A stretch of DNA of 24,525 nt, from assembly GCA_000432175.1 (NCBI GenBank), contig HF989495.1, positions 12,338 through 36,862 of the forward strand, given 5' to 3'. The notes under the pieces are model-generated. The model saw only the letters and a list, made by a program, of their open reading frames with translations, did not search any database and had not been told where the DNA came from. Each line of letters starts with the position of its first letter. Position 1 is the stretch's first letter. Positions 7,631-14,921 of this stretch are shown here, one piece after another. Made by a program: the position numbers and the translations under genes. Origin of the DNA: Eubacterium sp. CAG:786 (GTDB taxonomy: Bacteria > Bacillota > Clostridia > Oscillospirales > Ruminococcaceae).

Positions 7631-8446
7631 ATGAAAACTGATTTCCACATTTCACACAATAAAGAAAGCTACACGAAACCGATATACTTCCACAGCCACG
7701 ATTTCTGCGAAATTTACCTCTTCGCCGACGGTAAAGTAAAATACTACATCGAAAACGAAAGCTACGCCCTGTCGAAAGGAGATGTGCTCGTCATTCAGCC
7801 GGGGCTGCTGCACCGACCCGTAATCGAAAGCGACGCGCCATATGAGCGCTATGTTCTGTGGATATACGGCTCGTTTCTGGCGAACGAGGGAATACGCAGC
7901 CTTATCAGCGAGATTTACGGGCTGACAGAGGAAAAGAACACCCGGCTCGCGTCATTCAGCGGTGTGGACTTCAAACGGCTGACGGCGCTTTTCGACCGTC
8001 TTGCGGAATGCTACGCTTCCGACCGCGGGAACGCCCGTTATGCCGCGGAGGGGTGCATTCTGCTGATACTTGACGAAATAGCGGGCGCACTGCGGAATTC
8101 CGCAAGGAACGCCAGCGAACCCAGCGACCTCATCGGAAACGTCATAGCTTACCTCAACCAGAACATAGCTTCCGCACCGTCGCTGGACGAACTTTCGGCG
8201 CACTTTTTCGTGTCGAAATACTATCTGTCGCACCGCTTCCGGGAGCATACGCGCACCACTATCCACCAGTATATTCTCATGAAAAAGGTGAACCTCGCAA
8301 AGCATCTGCTGGAAAACGGCGCTCCCCCGCAGGAAGTCTGCGACAAATGCGGATTTTCAACCTACTCCAACTTTTACAAGGCTTTCGTCAGCCAGACCGG
8401 GGCTTCCCCAAGGGAATTCAGCAGCAAGGAAAAAGCACGCCCATAA
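7631..8446 (+). CDS. AraC family transcriptional regulator (AraC-1) of the beta-glucuronidase pair
   Basis: This is a 271-residue DNA-binding regulator. The N-terminal cupin-like sensor half starts immediately (PIYFHSHDFCEIYLFADGKV, then GDVLVIQPGLLHRP). The C-terminal half has two helix-turn-helix motifs (LDELSAHFFVSKYYLSHRFRE, then PQEVCDKCGFSTYSNFYKAF) and the typical end GASPREF. The frame is open back to 7517, but the upstream part covers the promoter and lacks homology-like sequence, so the ATG at 7631 is chosen. There only a poor AAGG sits 2 nt before it. It is divergent from the GH2 gene, and its natural effector would be a glucuronide or a breakdown product. Its last codons and stop lie inside the downstream terminator hairpin. 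Confidence 0.87.
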   Translation: MKTDFHISHNKESYTKPIYFHSHDFCEIYLFADGKVKYYIENESYALSKGDVLVIQPGLLHRPVIESDAPYERYVLWIYGSFLANEGIRSLISEIYGLTEEKNTRLASFSGVDFKRLTALFDRLAECYASDRGNARYAAEGCILLILDEIAGALRNSARNASEPSDLIGNVIAYLNQNIASAPSLDELSAHFFVSKYYLSHRFREHTRTTIHQYILMKKVNLAKHLLENGAPPQEVCDKCGFSTYSNFYKAFVSQTGASPREFSSKEKARP

Positions 8447-8460
8447 CGAGCGTGCTTTTT
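8430..8460. terminator. Bidirectional terminator between AraC-1 and lacZ, overlapping the araC stop codon
   Basis: AAAAAGCACGC (8430-8440) and GCGTGCTTTTT (8450-8460) form an 11-bp perfect stem with a 9-nt loop. The stop codon of AraC-1 (8444-8446) lies in the loop. Confidence 0.85.
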
Positions 8461-8462
8461 GG

Positions 8463-11400
8463 TTATCTGAACTCAATGCGGTACTCAGCGGATATCTTCG
8501 GCAGCGGGAGCCTGTATTCCTCAGCCAGCGCGGGGCCGCAGGCATTTGAGCCTACGCCTGCCATTCTGCCGTCCACGCAGACAACGCTGCTTCCGCACTT
8601 CTCAAGTTCGAAATTGTGCCGTTTTGATGCCAGTTCCTCCTGGGTGTACTGCGACGCGTTGAACGAGAAGCTTTCCGGCGCAGTGAACCTGACGGTGCTC
8701 TTACCGTCGGAAATCGTCATGAACCTGCACCCGCAGTGCGAGCCGTTTTCCTGGGGACGTATATAGTCCTCGTGGAGCTCGGCAATATCTGCGGTGAACC
8801 TGCCCACACAGGAAGCCTGGTGCTTATCAGCGTAACTTTCATACGGTCCGTAGCCGTAATATTCCACCAGCCTGAACTTCTCCGGCAGGAACATTCTCAC
8901 GCCAAAACGCGGCAGGAATTCCACCTTGTTGGACATATCCGCGCTGCAGCTGATACTGAGCGCGCCGTCCGGCGATATCACGTACCGCACGTCCATGTAC
9001 GCAAACGGCTGGTGAATACTCCACCCGAACGACTGCCGCAGCGTTATTTCTGCGCCTGCTTCGGTTTCCTCCGCGCAAACGCCGTAATTGCGCACGGTAA
9101 AGTCGTTCAGATGAGCGCGGTACCAGTCGCCCTTCATCACGTCGTTATCCACCGGCGCGCGGAAAAAGTTGAATTCCAGCGGGCGGTCGAGCAATTCCCT
9201 GCCGTTTACGCATATTGATGTGAATGCGGACTTCCGCTTGCTGAACACATATTTCACAGCGCCCGCAGTCACGCCGACTTCCAGCGGCTCGTCGGAAACT
9301 TCGACATGTCCGCTTACTTTCGGGAGTTCCGCGCGCGGGGCTTCGCACAGCTTCACCTGATCGAAACAAACCTCGTAGCCGGGCTCCCAGAAAAGCGTTT
9401 TCTTCTTTGCAGTGAATATGAACCTGATATAAGCTTCCCTGCCGTTTATTTCTGCCCCGGGCACCGTAACCCTGGTTACGCCCATAGGCTCGACGGAAAA
9501 CTCCACAGCGCCGGTTGAAACCACGCCGTCCTCAGTCGTTATCTCATACCTGCATTCCAGCATATCCCCGGCGTCCGTGAATTCCAGGAAACTGCGGAAC
9601 TCGAAATCGCCGTCCTCAAGCCTGCAGACCCGCACCGGACGGTACACCTGCTTTAACTCCAGCAGACCGGTGTGCGGGGTCCTGTCGGGGTAAGTCAGGG
9701 CGTCCATGCAGAAATTGCCGTCGTTGTGTCGCTCTCCAAAATCGCCGCCGTAGCCGTATTCCGGCTTTCCGTCCGGCGTGTGGCCGAGAATGCACGAATG
9801 GTCGCTCCATTCCCACACAAAGCCGCCGCAGAAGCGTTCGCTGGAATAGAACATGTTGTGGTAATCCTCCAGATCGCCCGGTCCGTTGCCCATCGCATGG
9901 CAGTATTCACACAGCACAAACGGCCGGTGTTCCTCCTTGTTCTCCAGAAAACCGCGCATTTCCTTAAACTCCCAGTACATGCCGGAAACCACGTCCAGTA
10001 TATCGGTGGGGGTGTCGTCCAGCCGATGGGTGCTCTCGTAATGCACCAGCCGCATGTCGTCCAGGGATTTCACGAGTTCCGCAGCAGCAAGCATATTGCT
10101 GCCGTAGCCGCTTTCATTGCCCAGCGACCAGAATACCACGCAGGGACGGTTTATATCGCGCTTCACAAGGCTTTCCTCACGGTCGGATATCGCACTGCGG
10201 AACCGCTCGTCGCAGGCAAGCAGGGCAATTCCGTTGTAGCCGCGGGTCCATTTCAGGTCGTTGTAGACCTCCACGCAGCCGTGGCTTTCCAGATCAGCCT
10301 CGTCGATAACATACAGCCCGTATTCGTCGCAAAGCTGGTAAAACAGCGGAGAATTCGGGTAGTGGGAAGTTCTCACGGCGTTTATGTTATGGCGCTTCAT
10401 CAGCTCGATGTCGCGCTTCATCTGCCCGACGGAAGCGTAATACCCGGTGTCGGGATAGCTGTCATGCCGGTTCACGCCCTTGAATGTAACGTGCCTGCCG
10501 TTGATTTTGAGCACTCCGTTTTCCGCAGTGACCTTCCTTATGCCCACGCGCTCCCCTATCGCCTCATCGCCGGCGGTTATCTCCAGGGAATACAGCGCCG
10601 GGGCCTCCGCAGACCACAGCCGCGGGGCGGTGTTCCGCAGACCACAGCTGCGGGTCGGTGATCTCGATTTCAGCGGTTTCACCGTCGGCTGCGGAAAGCC
10701 TGCCCAGCGGATTTCCGTCCGGGGAAATTAGCGTTGCTTCCGCAGGGCTTCCGTGCGGCGTGAATGTGACCACAGCCGAGCGCATATCGTCTGCGACTTT
10801 GGTACGTATAACGTAGTTCTCCAGCCTTTTTTCAGGGCGCGAAAGCACGTACACATCACGGAATATTCCCGACAGCCGGAACTTGTCCTGGTCCTCAAGA
10901 TAGGTGCCGTCGCACCATTTCAGAACGGCTGCGGTTATTGTGTTTTCCCCGGAGCGGAGATACGGCGTGATGTCAAATTCAGAGGCGCTGTGCGACACCT
11001 GGGAATACCCCGCGAATTCCCCGTTGACATAGAGATAAAGGCAGCTGTCCGCGCCCTCAAACACAAGTATCCTGCGCATTCCGTCCGGGGAATAATCGTA
11101 CCCGCGGCTGTACACTCCCACCGGAATATCGTCGGGAACATATGGCGGGTCGAACGGTATCGGATAGCAGACATTGGTGTATTGCGGTCTGTCGTAACCG
11201 TAAAGCTGCCAGTTACCCGGAACGGGTATCGTTTTTTCAGCCGGAACTGACGCAAAATCATCTTCCAGATCGATAATGCTGTCGTAATACCGGAAGCCCC
11301 ATTCTCCGTTGAGAAGTTCGAAACGCGGGGAAATTTCCCTCGGTGCGAACGCATTCTGCCCCGGAGCAAACGGAATGAAATAGCAGTGCTTATCCAGCGT

Positions 11401-11484
11401 GTTTATGTGGAGTTCCTGCGGGTCCTCGTGGAAAGTCATTCTGCTTTTCTGCGAACCGGGATCCGCGATTTTTGAAATATCCAT
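8463..11484 (-). pseudogene. lacZ: Beta-galactosidase (GH2, LacZ type) interrupted by a 28-bp duplication frameshift
   Basis: LacZ hydrolyses terminal beta-galactosides such as lactose. Two minus-strand frames together make a full enzyme of about 1000 residues. 11484 to about 10634 encodes the N-terminal sugar-binding and Ig-like domains (VPGNWQLYGYDRPQYTNV, then KFRLSGIFRDVYVLSRP). From about 10633 to 8463 come the TIM barrel with the acid/base Glu in VFWSLGNESGYGSN and the nucleophile Glu in VLCEYCHAMGNGPGD, and the C-terminal small-chain domain (YYGYGPYESYADKH). The frames meet at a near-tandem repeat (10606-10633 and 10634-10661), so the peptide LWSAE appears in both frames. Taking out 28 nt restores one frame. 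The start at 11484 has AAAAGGAG 6 nt upstream. The 739-codon second part shows no further damage, so the lesion is recent, reversible or an assembly artefact. AraC-2 is divergent. Confidence 0.88.
10606..10661. repeat. 28-bp imperfect tandem duplication inside lacZ
   Basis: Two adjacent 28-bp units (10606-10633 and 10634-10661) agree at 25 of 28 positions. Both contain TCCGCAGACCACAGC. As 28 is not a multiple of three, the second copy shifts the reading frame of lacZ. Confidence 0.9.
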
Positions 11485-11523
11485 GCTGTTCTCCTTTTCA
11501 AGATACATGCCTTATGATGGTCA

Positions 11524-11661
11524 CCTCTAAAACCTTGTTTGAGTGAAAATGTGTATAGCACACCGACTGCTTCTTTCAACGAGCAAAATTTCTGATGCGA
11601 CGGCTTTCATCGCATTCGGTGCACTCTCCCCATTTTCCCTTTTCAAACCGGTTTTTAGAGG
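11524..11661. repeat. MITE-like element with inverted termini in the lacZ/AraC-2 intergenic region
   Basis: The left end CCTCTAAAACC (11524-11534), continuing to TTGTTTGA, is an imperfect inverted copy of the right end TCAAACCGG followed by TTTTTAGAGG (to 11661); about 16 of 19 terminal positions match. The same terminal motif CCTCTAAAAACC recurs at 24507-24518. No ORF lies inside, and the predicted lacZ promoter does. A non-autonomous mobile element is an inference. Confidence 0.5.
11552..11579 (-). promoter_or_regulatory. Predicted lacZ promoter
   Basis: Minus strand: TTGAAA (11579-11574), 16-nt spacer, TATACA (11557-11552). It would give a leader of about 60 nt and lies inside the MITE-like element. 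Confidence 0.55.
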
Positions 11662-11689
11662 CTCCCTGATGATTATATTATAGTTCCTG

Positions 11690-11718
11690 TTGACAAATAA
11701 GTCAATACATGATATTAT
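11690..11718 (+). promoter_or_regulatory. Sigma-A promoter of AraC-2 with overlapping inverted repeat
   Basis: TTGACA (11690-11695), 17-nt spacer, TATTAT (11713-11718). TTGAC and GTCAA (11690-11705, 6 nt apart) form an inverted repeat over the -35 region, a possible operator. Confidence 0.75.
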
Positions 11719-11753
11719 TATTTTGTAACGATATGAATATCAGAGGTGATTTT

Positions 11754-12560
11754 TTGTTTTTCTGTGATTACCCCATCCTGCAATCCGAAAAGGAACTCCC
11801 GCTGTACCTGCTCAACATGGGTCAGCAGCACTGTCAGGATCATATAATACGCCCTGAGGGCTACCCGGATCCGCAGATACTCTACTGCACCAAGGGCAGC
11901 GGCACGCTGGTCATCGACGGAAAGAAGATACCAGTCCCCGCGCACACCGCTGTATTCCTGCCTGCAGCGTACCCGCATGAGTACTACGCCGAAGAGGAAA
12001 TATGGGATATCCACTGGGTCGTGCCAGCCGGGGCTGCTTCCGGCGAGATACTGGAACACTTCGGGCTGACAGCGCCTGCCGCATACCCGCTCAGCGATGA
12101 AAAGAACCTGGAGCATATTTTCAGAAAAATGCATGAAGCGATACGTTCTGACAGCTTCTTCGGGAATTATCGTGCTTCCGGCTATCTTTACGATTTTCTT
12201 ATTGAGTTCTACCACGTCATTTCGTCAAGGGGAATATCCCTGGCGCCGAATTCCGCGCTGATGAAAGCAATCGACTACATCAACTCGAACTACGCTGCGC
12301 AGATAACACTGGAGGACCTGTGCGCGGTTTCCGGGGTATCGAGGCAGCACCTTTGCCTGCTGTTCAGGAACAATCTCGGCACCCGTCCGATGGAATACAT
12401 CGCGAAAAGGCGCATTCAGGCCGCAAAGGAACTGCTAAGGGGTTCCGACAGGACGATAGAAGATATCGCGGAGGAAACCGGGTTCTGTTCCGCAAGCTAT
12501 TTCTGCAAACTTTTCAGGAGATACGAGGGATTTTCTCCGTCGAGGTTCAGAAAAATTTAG
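11754..12560 (+). CDS. AraC family transcriptional regulator (AraC-2) beside lacZ, probable TTG start
   Basis: This is a 268-residue regulator with an N-terminal cupin sensor (PDPQILYCTKGSGTLVIDG, then TAVFLPAAYPHEY) and a C-terminal double helix-turn-helix (LEDLCAVSGVSRQHLCLLFRNNL, then IEDIAEETGFCSASYFCKLFRRY, ending FSPSRFRKI). The best ribosome binding site in the region is AGAGGTGA (11742-11749), which points to the TTG at 11754. The in-frame ATG at 11733 has no RBS and lies within about 10 nt of the predicted transcription start, so I chose TTG. It is divergent from lacZ and probably controls it. It is a different lineage from AraC-1, with low similarity outside the helix-turn-helix region. 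Confidence 0.87.
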   Translation: MFFCDYPILQSEKELPLYLLNMGQQHCQDHIIRPEGYPDPQILYCTKGSGTLVIDGKKIPVPAHTAVFLPAAYPHEYYAEEEIWDIHWVVPAGAASGEILEHFGLTAPAAYPLSDEKNLEHIFRKMHEAIRSDSFFGNYRASGYLYDFLIEFYHVISSRGISLAPNSALMKAIDYINSNYAAQITLEDLCAVSGVSRQHLCLLFRNNLGTRPMEYIAKRRIQAAKELLRGSDRTIEDIAEETGFCSASYFCKLFRRYEGFSPSRFRKI

Positions 12561-12608
12561 GGCAATACCGCACAAAGACCATTTATTGGATTTTGCACGT
12601 GTATTGCC
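12561..12608. repeat. Short palindromic repeat directly after the AraC-2 stop codon
   Basis: The 48-bp segment begins GGCAATAC and ends GTATTGCC, a perfect 8-bp inverted terminus, with CCGCACAAA/TTTTGCACGT extending the partial symmetry. It begins at the base after the TAG. It resembles the element at 14830-14890. It may also act as the araC terminator, but there is no good U-tract. Confidence 0.45.
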
Positions 12609-12619
12609 TTAAAAAGTTC

Positions 12620-12659
12620 TTGATTAATGCTTGATTTTAATAATATAATATGCTATTAT
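12620..12659 (+). promoter_or_regulatory. Promoter region of the DUF4157 operon
   Basis: Two overlapping sigma-A candidates: TTGATT (12620-12625)-18-TATAAT (12644-12649) and TTGATT (12631-12636)-17-TATTAT (12654-12659). The surrounding 100 bp are very AT-rich. Confidence 0.55.
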
Positions 12660-12712
12660 AAATATATAAGGTTGGAAATCTTTCACTTTTACGATACTGA
12701 CATATTCTTTCT

Positions 12713-13632
12713 ATGAATGGAGAAATGGTCATACAAACTTATATTACCAAAAAAACATTGCTGAACATATAAAGCAGCAGACAAGTGATAAAAGTTGCGT
12801 CAACCATCTGCCAAATTCTGCATATTCGCAAAAAATCTCCGAAAATTCCGTCAGCGTTCTGGAAAACGCCCTTAAAACCCGCATTGCACAAAATCACATG
12901 TCGCCAGAAAAAGCGCTGTACTCGCTGAATTCACACGAAAGGCATGTGTCACCAGACCTGCAAAACCGCCTTAACAATAAATTTGGCGCCGATATGCATG
13001 GCATACGCATATTTGAGAATGACCAACTGCATGAAGATTTCGGACAGCGTGCTTATGCCAAGGGCAATGAGATACACATTTCCAATGGTGAATATTCTCC
13101 TGATACGCCATCGGGGCTGGAGCTCATTATGCATGAAGCGGGTCATGTCATACAACAAGGTTCAGGTATGGTACATTCCCACGGGATAACTGAAAACCCC
13201 GCGCTGGAGGCTCAGGCAGACAGAGGATTTATTGCTCCATCGTCATTTTCAATGCCAACAGTTTCTGACAGTTCCCCAATACAGGGTTGGGCTCCGTGGG
13301 ACAAATTCAAAAATATTATCTTACGCTCTATGGGTTATCAGTCCGGAATGCGCAAGGAAGTATTTAACAACATCGTCATGAACAGAGCGGCAAAAATGAA
13401 AAAGCTTGCAGATTCAGGCGACAAGGAAGCAATTAGCTTAATGAAAGACATTGGACTTTCTAAAAAGGAAAACGAAGATGGAAAAGGTGAAACCTTCAGT
13501 CTGCAGGGAATAGCAGAGAAACTCGGCATGGAAAACAACGACACCTGGGAAAATCAATTGGAACAATCAAAAAAGTACAGAATCTATGACAGGAGCAATC
13601 CATTCCTGCCTAAAACCACGGGAGGAGCATAA
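12713..13632 (+). CDS. DUF4157 zincin-like protein, N-terminus apparently out of frame
   Basis: The clear coding part starts at the ATG at 12898 (244 residues). Its conserved DUF4157 core runs from HERHVSPDLQNRLNNKFGAD to EIHISNGEYSP, then the zinc-binding-like LIMHEAGHVIQQ (His79, Glu80, His83) and a downstream ALEAQAD whose Glu104 could be the third ligand. DUF4157 domains are known from proteins linked to contractile injection systems and polymorphic toxins. The C-terminal 110 residues (from about 135) are lysine-rich and unrecognised. The 12898 ATG has no RBS, and its frame stays open upstream to 12670 without a start codon. An ATG at 12713 (MNGEMVIQTYITKK) enters that frame only if the A7 tract at 12749-12755 had one more A, giving about 306 residues. 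There is no signal peptide. The stop overlaps the next gene (TAATG). It is AT-richer than its neighbours. Confidence 0.72.
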
Positions 13633-14138
13633 TGACTGAGAAACATTGCAATGAAATATTAAGCAAAATCGAAAATGAGATAAAGAGCGCCGGACTTAAA
13701 GTGAAGATAATCGAAAACCCTGACGGAAAGCTGCTGCGTACTGCCATTCCCTGCGGCAGCAGCGAGGAATTCACCGCGCTGGCAGACATGGCGCTGGTCA
13801 CGCTGGGAAGCGGCACTGAACTGGCGCAGATATATTTCACGCTCACTGCTGAACTGAGCGAAGAAGCTTCCGCGGAACTAAACAAGGCGTTCCCGACGCT
13901 GAATTTCTACTCGATAATCGGCAGCTACGGGATCTTCAACAGCAGCCAGGTGTATTTCAAATATGCAGTCGCGCTTTCAGAAGCCGCTGACGTGGAACTC
14001 CACGCCAGCGAGGTGCTTGACGCATATGCCGTGGCTCATGAGTCGCTCTGCGCCGCTTACGACGTCGTTATGGCGATGGCTTCCGGCGCGCTGACTTACG
14101 CAGACGCGGTGAAAAACGAACTCCTGCCGGAAATGTGA
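13632..14138 (+). CDS. Unrecognised 168-aa acidic protein, translationally coupled to DUF4157
   Basis: I do not recognise a family with certainty. The protein is alpha/beta-like and acidic, with two similar-looking halves: ALADMALVTLGSGTELAQIYFTLTAEL and FYSIIGSYGIFNSSQVYFKYAVAL. The layout recalls YbjN/type III chaperone-like folds, but this is only an impression. There is no signal peptide and no TM segment. The ATG shares its A with the upstream TAA (TAATG), and GGGAGGAG lies just before it, which indicates coupled translation with the DUF4157 protein. A partner role (chaperone, adaptor or immunity protein) is inferred from context only. Its base composition is closer to the chromosome than that of DUF4157. 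Confidence 0.75.
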   Translation: MTEKHCNEILSKIENEIKSAGLKVKIIENPDGKLLRTAIPCGSSEEFTALADMALVTLGSGTELAQIYFTLTAELSEEASAELNKAFPTLNFYSIIGSYGIFNSSQVYFKYAVALSEAADVELHASEVLDAYAVAHESLCAAYDVVMAMASGALTYADAVKNELLPEM

Positions 14139-14150
14139 CACAAACAAAAA

Positions 14151-14174
14151 GGTGCTGTCAGCAACGGCAGCACC
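14151..14174 (-). terminator. Terminator between the DUF4157 operon and the phosphatase
   Basis: GGTGCTGTC (14151-14159) and GGCAGCACC (14166-14174) form a 9-bp stem with one wobble and a 6-nt loop. The T-tract (TTTTTGTTTG) lies on the minus-strand side, so it best serves the phosphatase gene and perhaps weakly the plus operon. Confidence 0.75.
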
Positions 14175-14179
14175 CATGT

Positions 14180-14731
14180 TTATTTCAGCCTCATCAGCTT
14201 GCAGTTTTCTATGCCTGCGCTCCAGAATTCCGAAAGCGGAAGCCCCCTAACCTGACATACTATGCTTGAATTCATTGCGCCGTGCCCGACTATGAGCACA
14301 TCTTTTCCCTGCTCCAGCTGCGGCTCCACGACTTCCCTCAGGAACTCCCCCGTTCTCGCGAAAAGCTGGTCGAAACTCTCCCCTCCCTCGACGGGCACCG
14401 TGTATTCCTCAGGCTTCTGAAACAGCGTTTTTATTGCGCTGCCGGTAGCCACAAAGCAGTTTGCAGTCCCCTCGAATACGCCGAAACTCATTTCCATCAG
14501 CCTGTCGTCAGTGATTATAGGAACGTTTCTCCCGCGCAGGAATATCTCTGCCGTTTCCCGCGCACGCACAAGCGGTGAACAATAGCATATGTCAAAGTGA
14601 ACGTCCGCGTATTCCACACGGGCGTTTTCTGCCATCTGGCGCCCCTCTGCATTCAGCGGAATATCGGTTCTGCCCTGCAGTTTGTGGAGCTCGTTCCAGT
14701 CGGTTTTCCCGTGGCGCATTATGTACAGCAT
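14180..14731 (-). CDS. Histidine phosphatase family protein (phosphoglycerate mutase-like)
   Basis: This is a 183-residue cytoplasmic phosphatase. The catalytic RHG motif is at residues 6-8 (MLYIMRHGKTDWNE). It is followed by the substrate-loop QGRTDIPLN, the conserved CYCSPLVRARETAEIF, the acid residue region LMEMSFGVFEG, and the second catalytic His in LIVGHGAMN. These are the hallmarks of the histidine-phosphatase superfamily (GpmB/CobC-like). The substrate cannot be told from the sequence. The start has AAAGGA about 10 nt upstream. It is monocistronic and has its own strong promoter. Confidence 0.9.
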   Translation of the reverse strand: MLYIMRHGKTDWNELHKLQGRTDIPLNAEGRQMAENARVEYADVHFDICYCSPLVRARETAEIFLRGRNVPIITDDRLMEMSFGVFEGTANCFVATGSAIKTLFQKPEEYTVPVEGGESFDQLFARTGEFLREVVEPQLEQGKDVLIVGHGAMNSSIVCQVRGLPLSEFWSAGIENCKLMRLK

Positions 14732-14761
14732 TGCATTCCCGTCCTTTCTCTCAGCAGAACA

Positions 14762-14790
14762 ATTATATCACACGGCGTATGAATTGTCAA
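14762..14790 (-). promoter_or_regulatory. Sigma-A promoter of the histidine phosphatase
   Basis: Minus strand: TTGACA (14790-14785), 17 nt, TATAAT (14767-14762), a full consensus. It is back to back with the plsC promoter, only 6 bp apart. Confidence 0.85.
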
Positions 14791-14796
14791 TCCTAC

Positions 14797-14825
14797 TTGA
14801 AATCCGCAGCATAATATGATATAAT
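14797..14825 (+). promoter_or_regulatory. Sigma-A promoter of the plsC-lipid kinase operon
   Basis: TTGAAA (14797-14802), 17 nt, TATAAT (14820-14825). The transcript would start at the edge of the inverted repeat at 14834-14886, making that repeat the start of the leader. Confidence 0.75.
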
Positions 14826-14829
14826 TTAA

Positions 14830-14890
14830 GGTAACACCGAATAAAACGAAATCGCCCCGTTCGTAACGCTGCGACTTATTCAGTGTGTGC
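14830..14890. repeat. Palindromic element in the plsC leader, related to 12561-12608
   Basis: ACACCGAATAA (14834-14844) pairs with TTATTCAGTGT (14876-14886), 11 bp with one wobble or mismatch. The left end GGTAACACCGAATAAA resembles GGCAATACCGCACAAA at 12561, and the right end GTGTGTGCTTAAA resembles GTGTATTGCCTTAAA at 12600. A small repeat family is inferred. Confidence 0.45.
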
Positions 14891-14921
14891 TTAAATCATC
14901 AAAACAAGGCTGGTGATGTGA

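Noticed and set aside
9672..10661. Plus-strand ORF (329 aa) opposite lacZ
   Set aside because: Antisense shadow; composition mirrors the lacZ codons and no domain is visible.
12749..12756. Classical -1 ribosomal slippery heptamer A-AAA-AAC
   Set aside because: The heptamer is present but in the wrong register for the upstream frame; slippage at the A-run is possible only in a less standard way, so a programmed ribosomal frameshift is not claimed.
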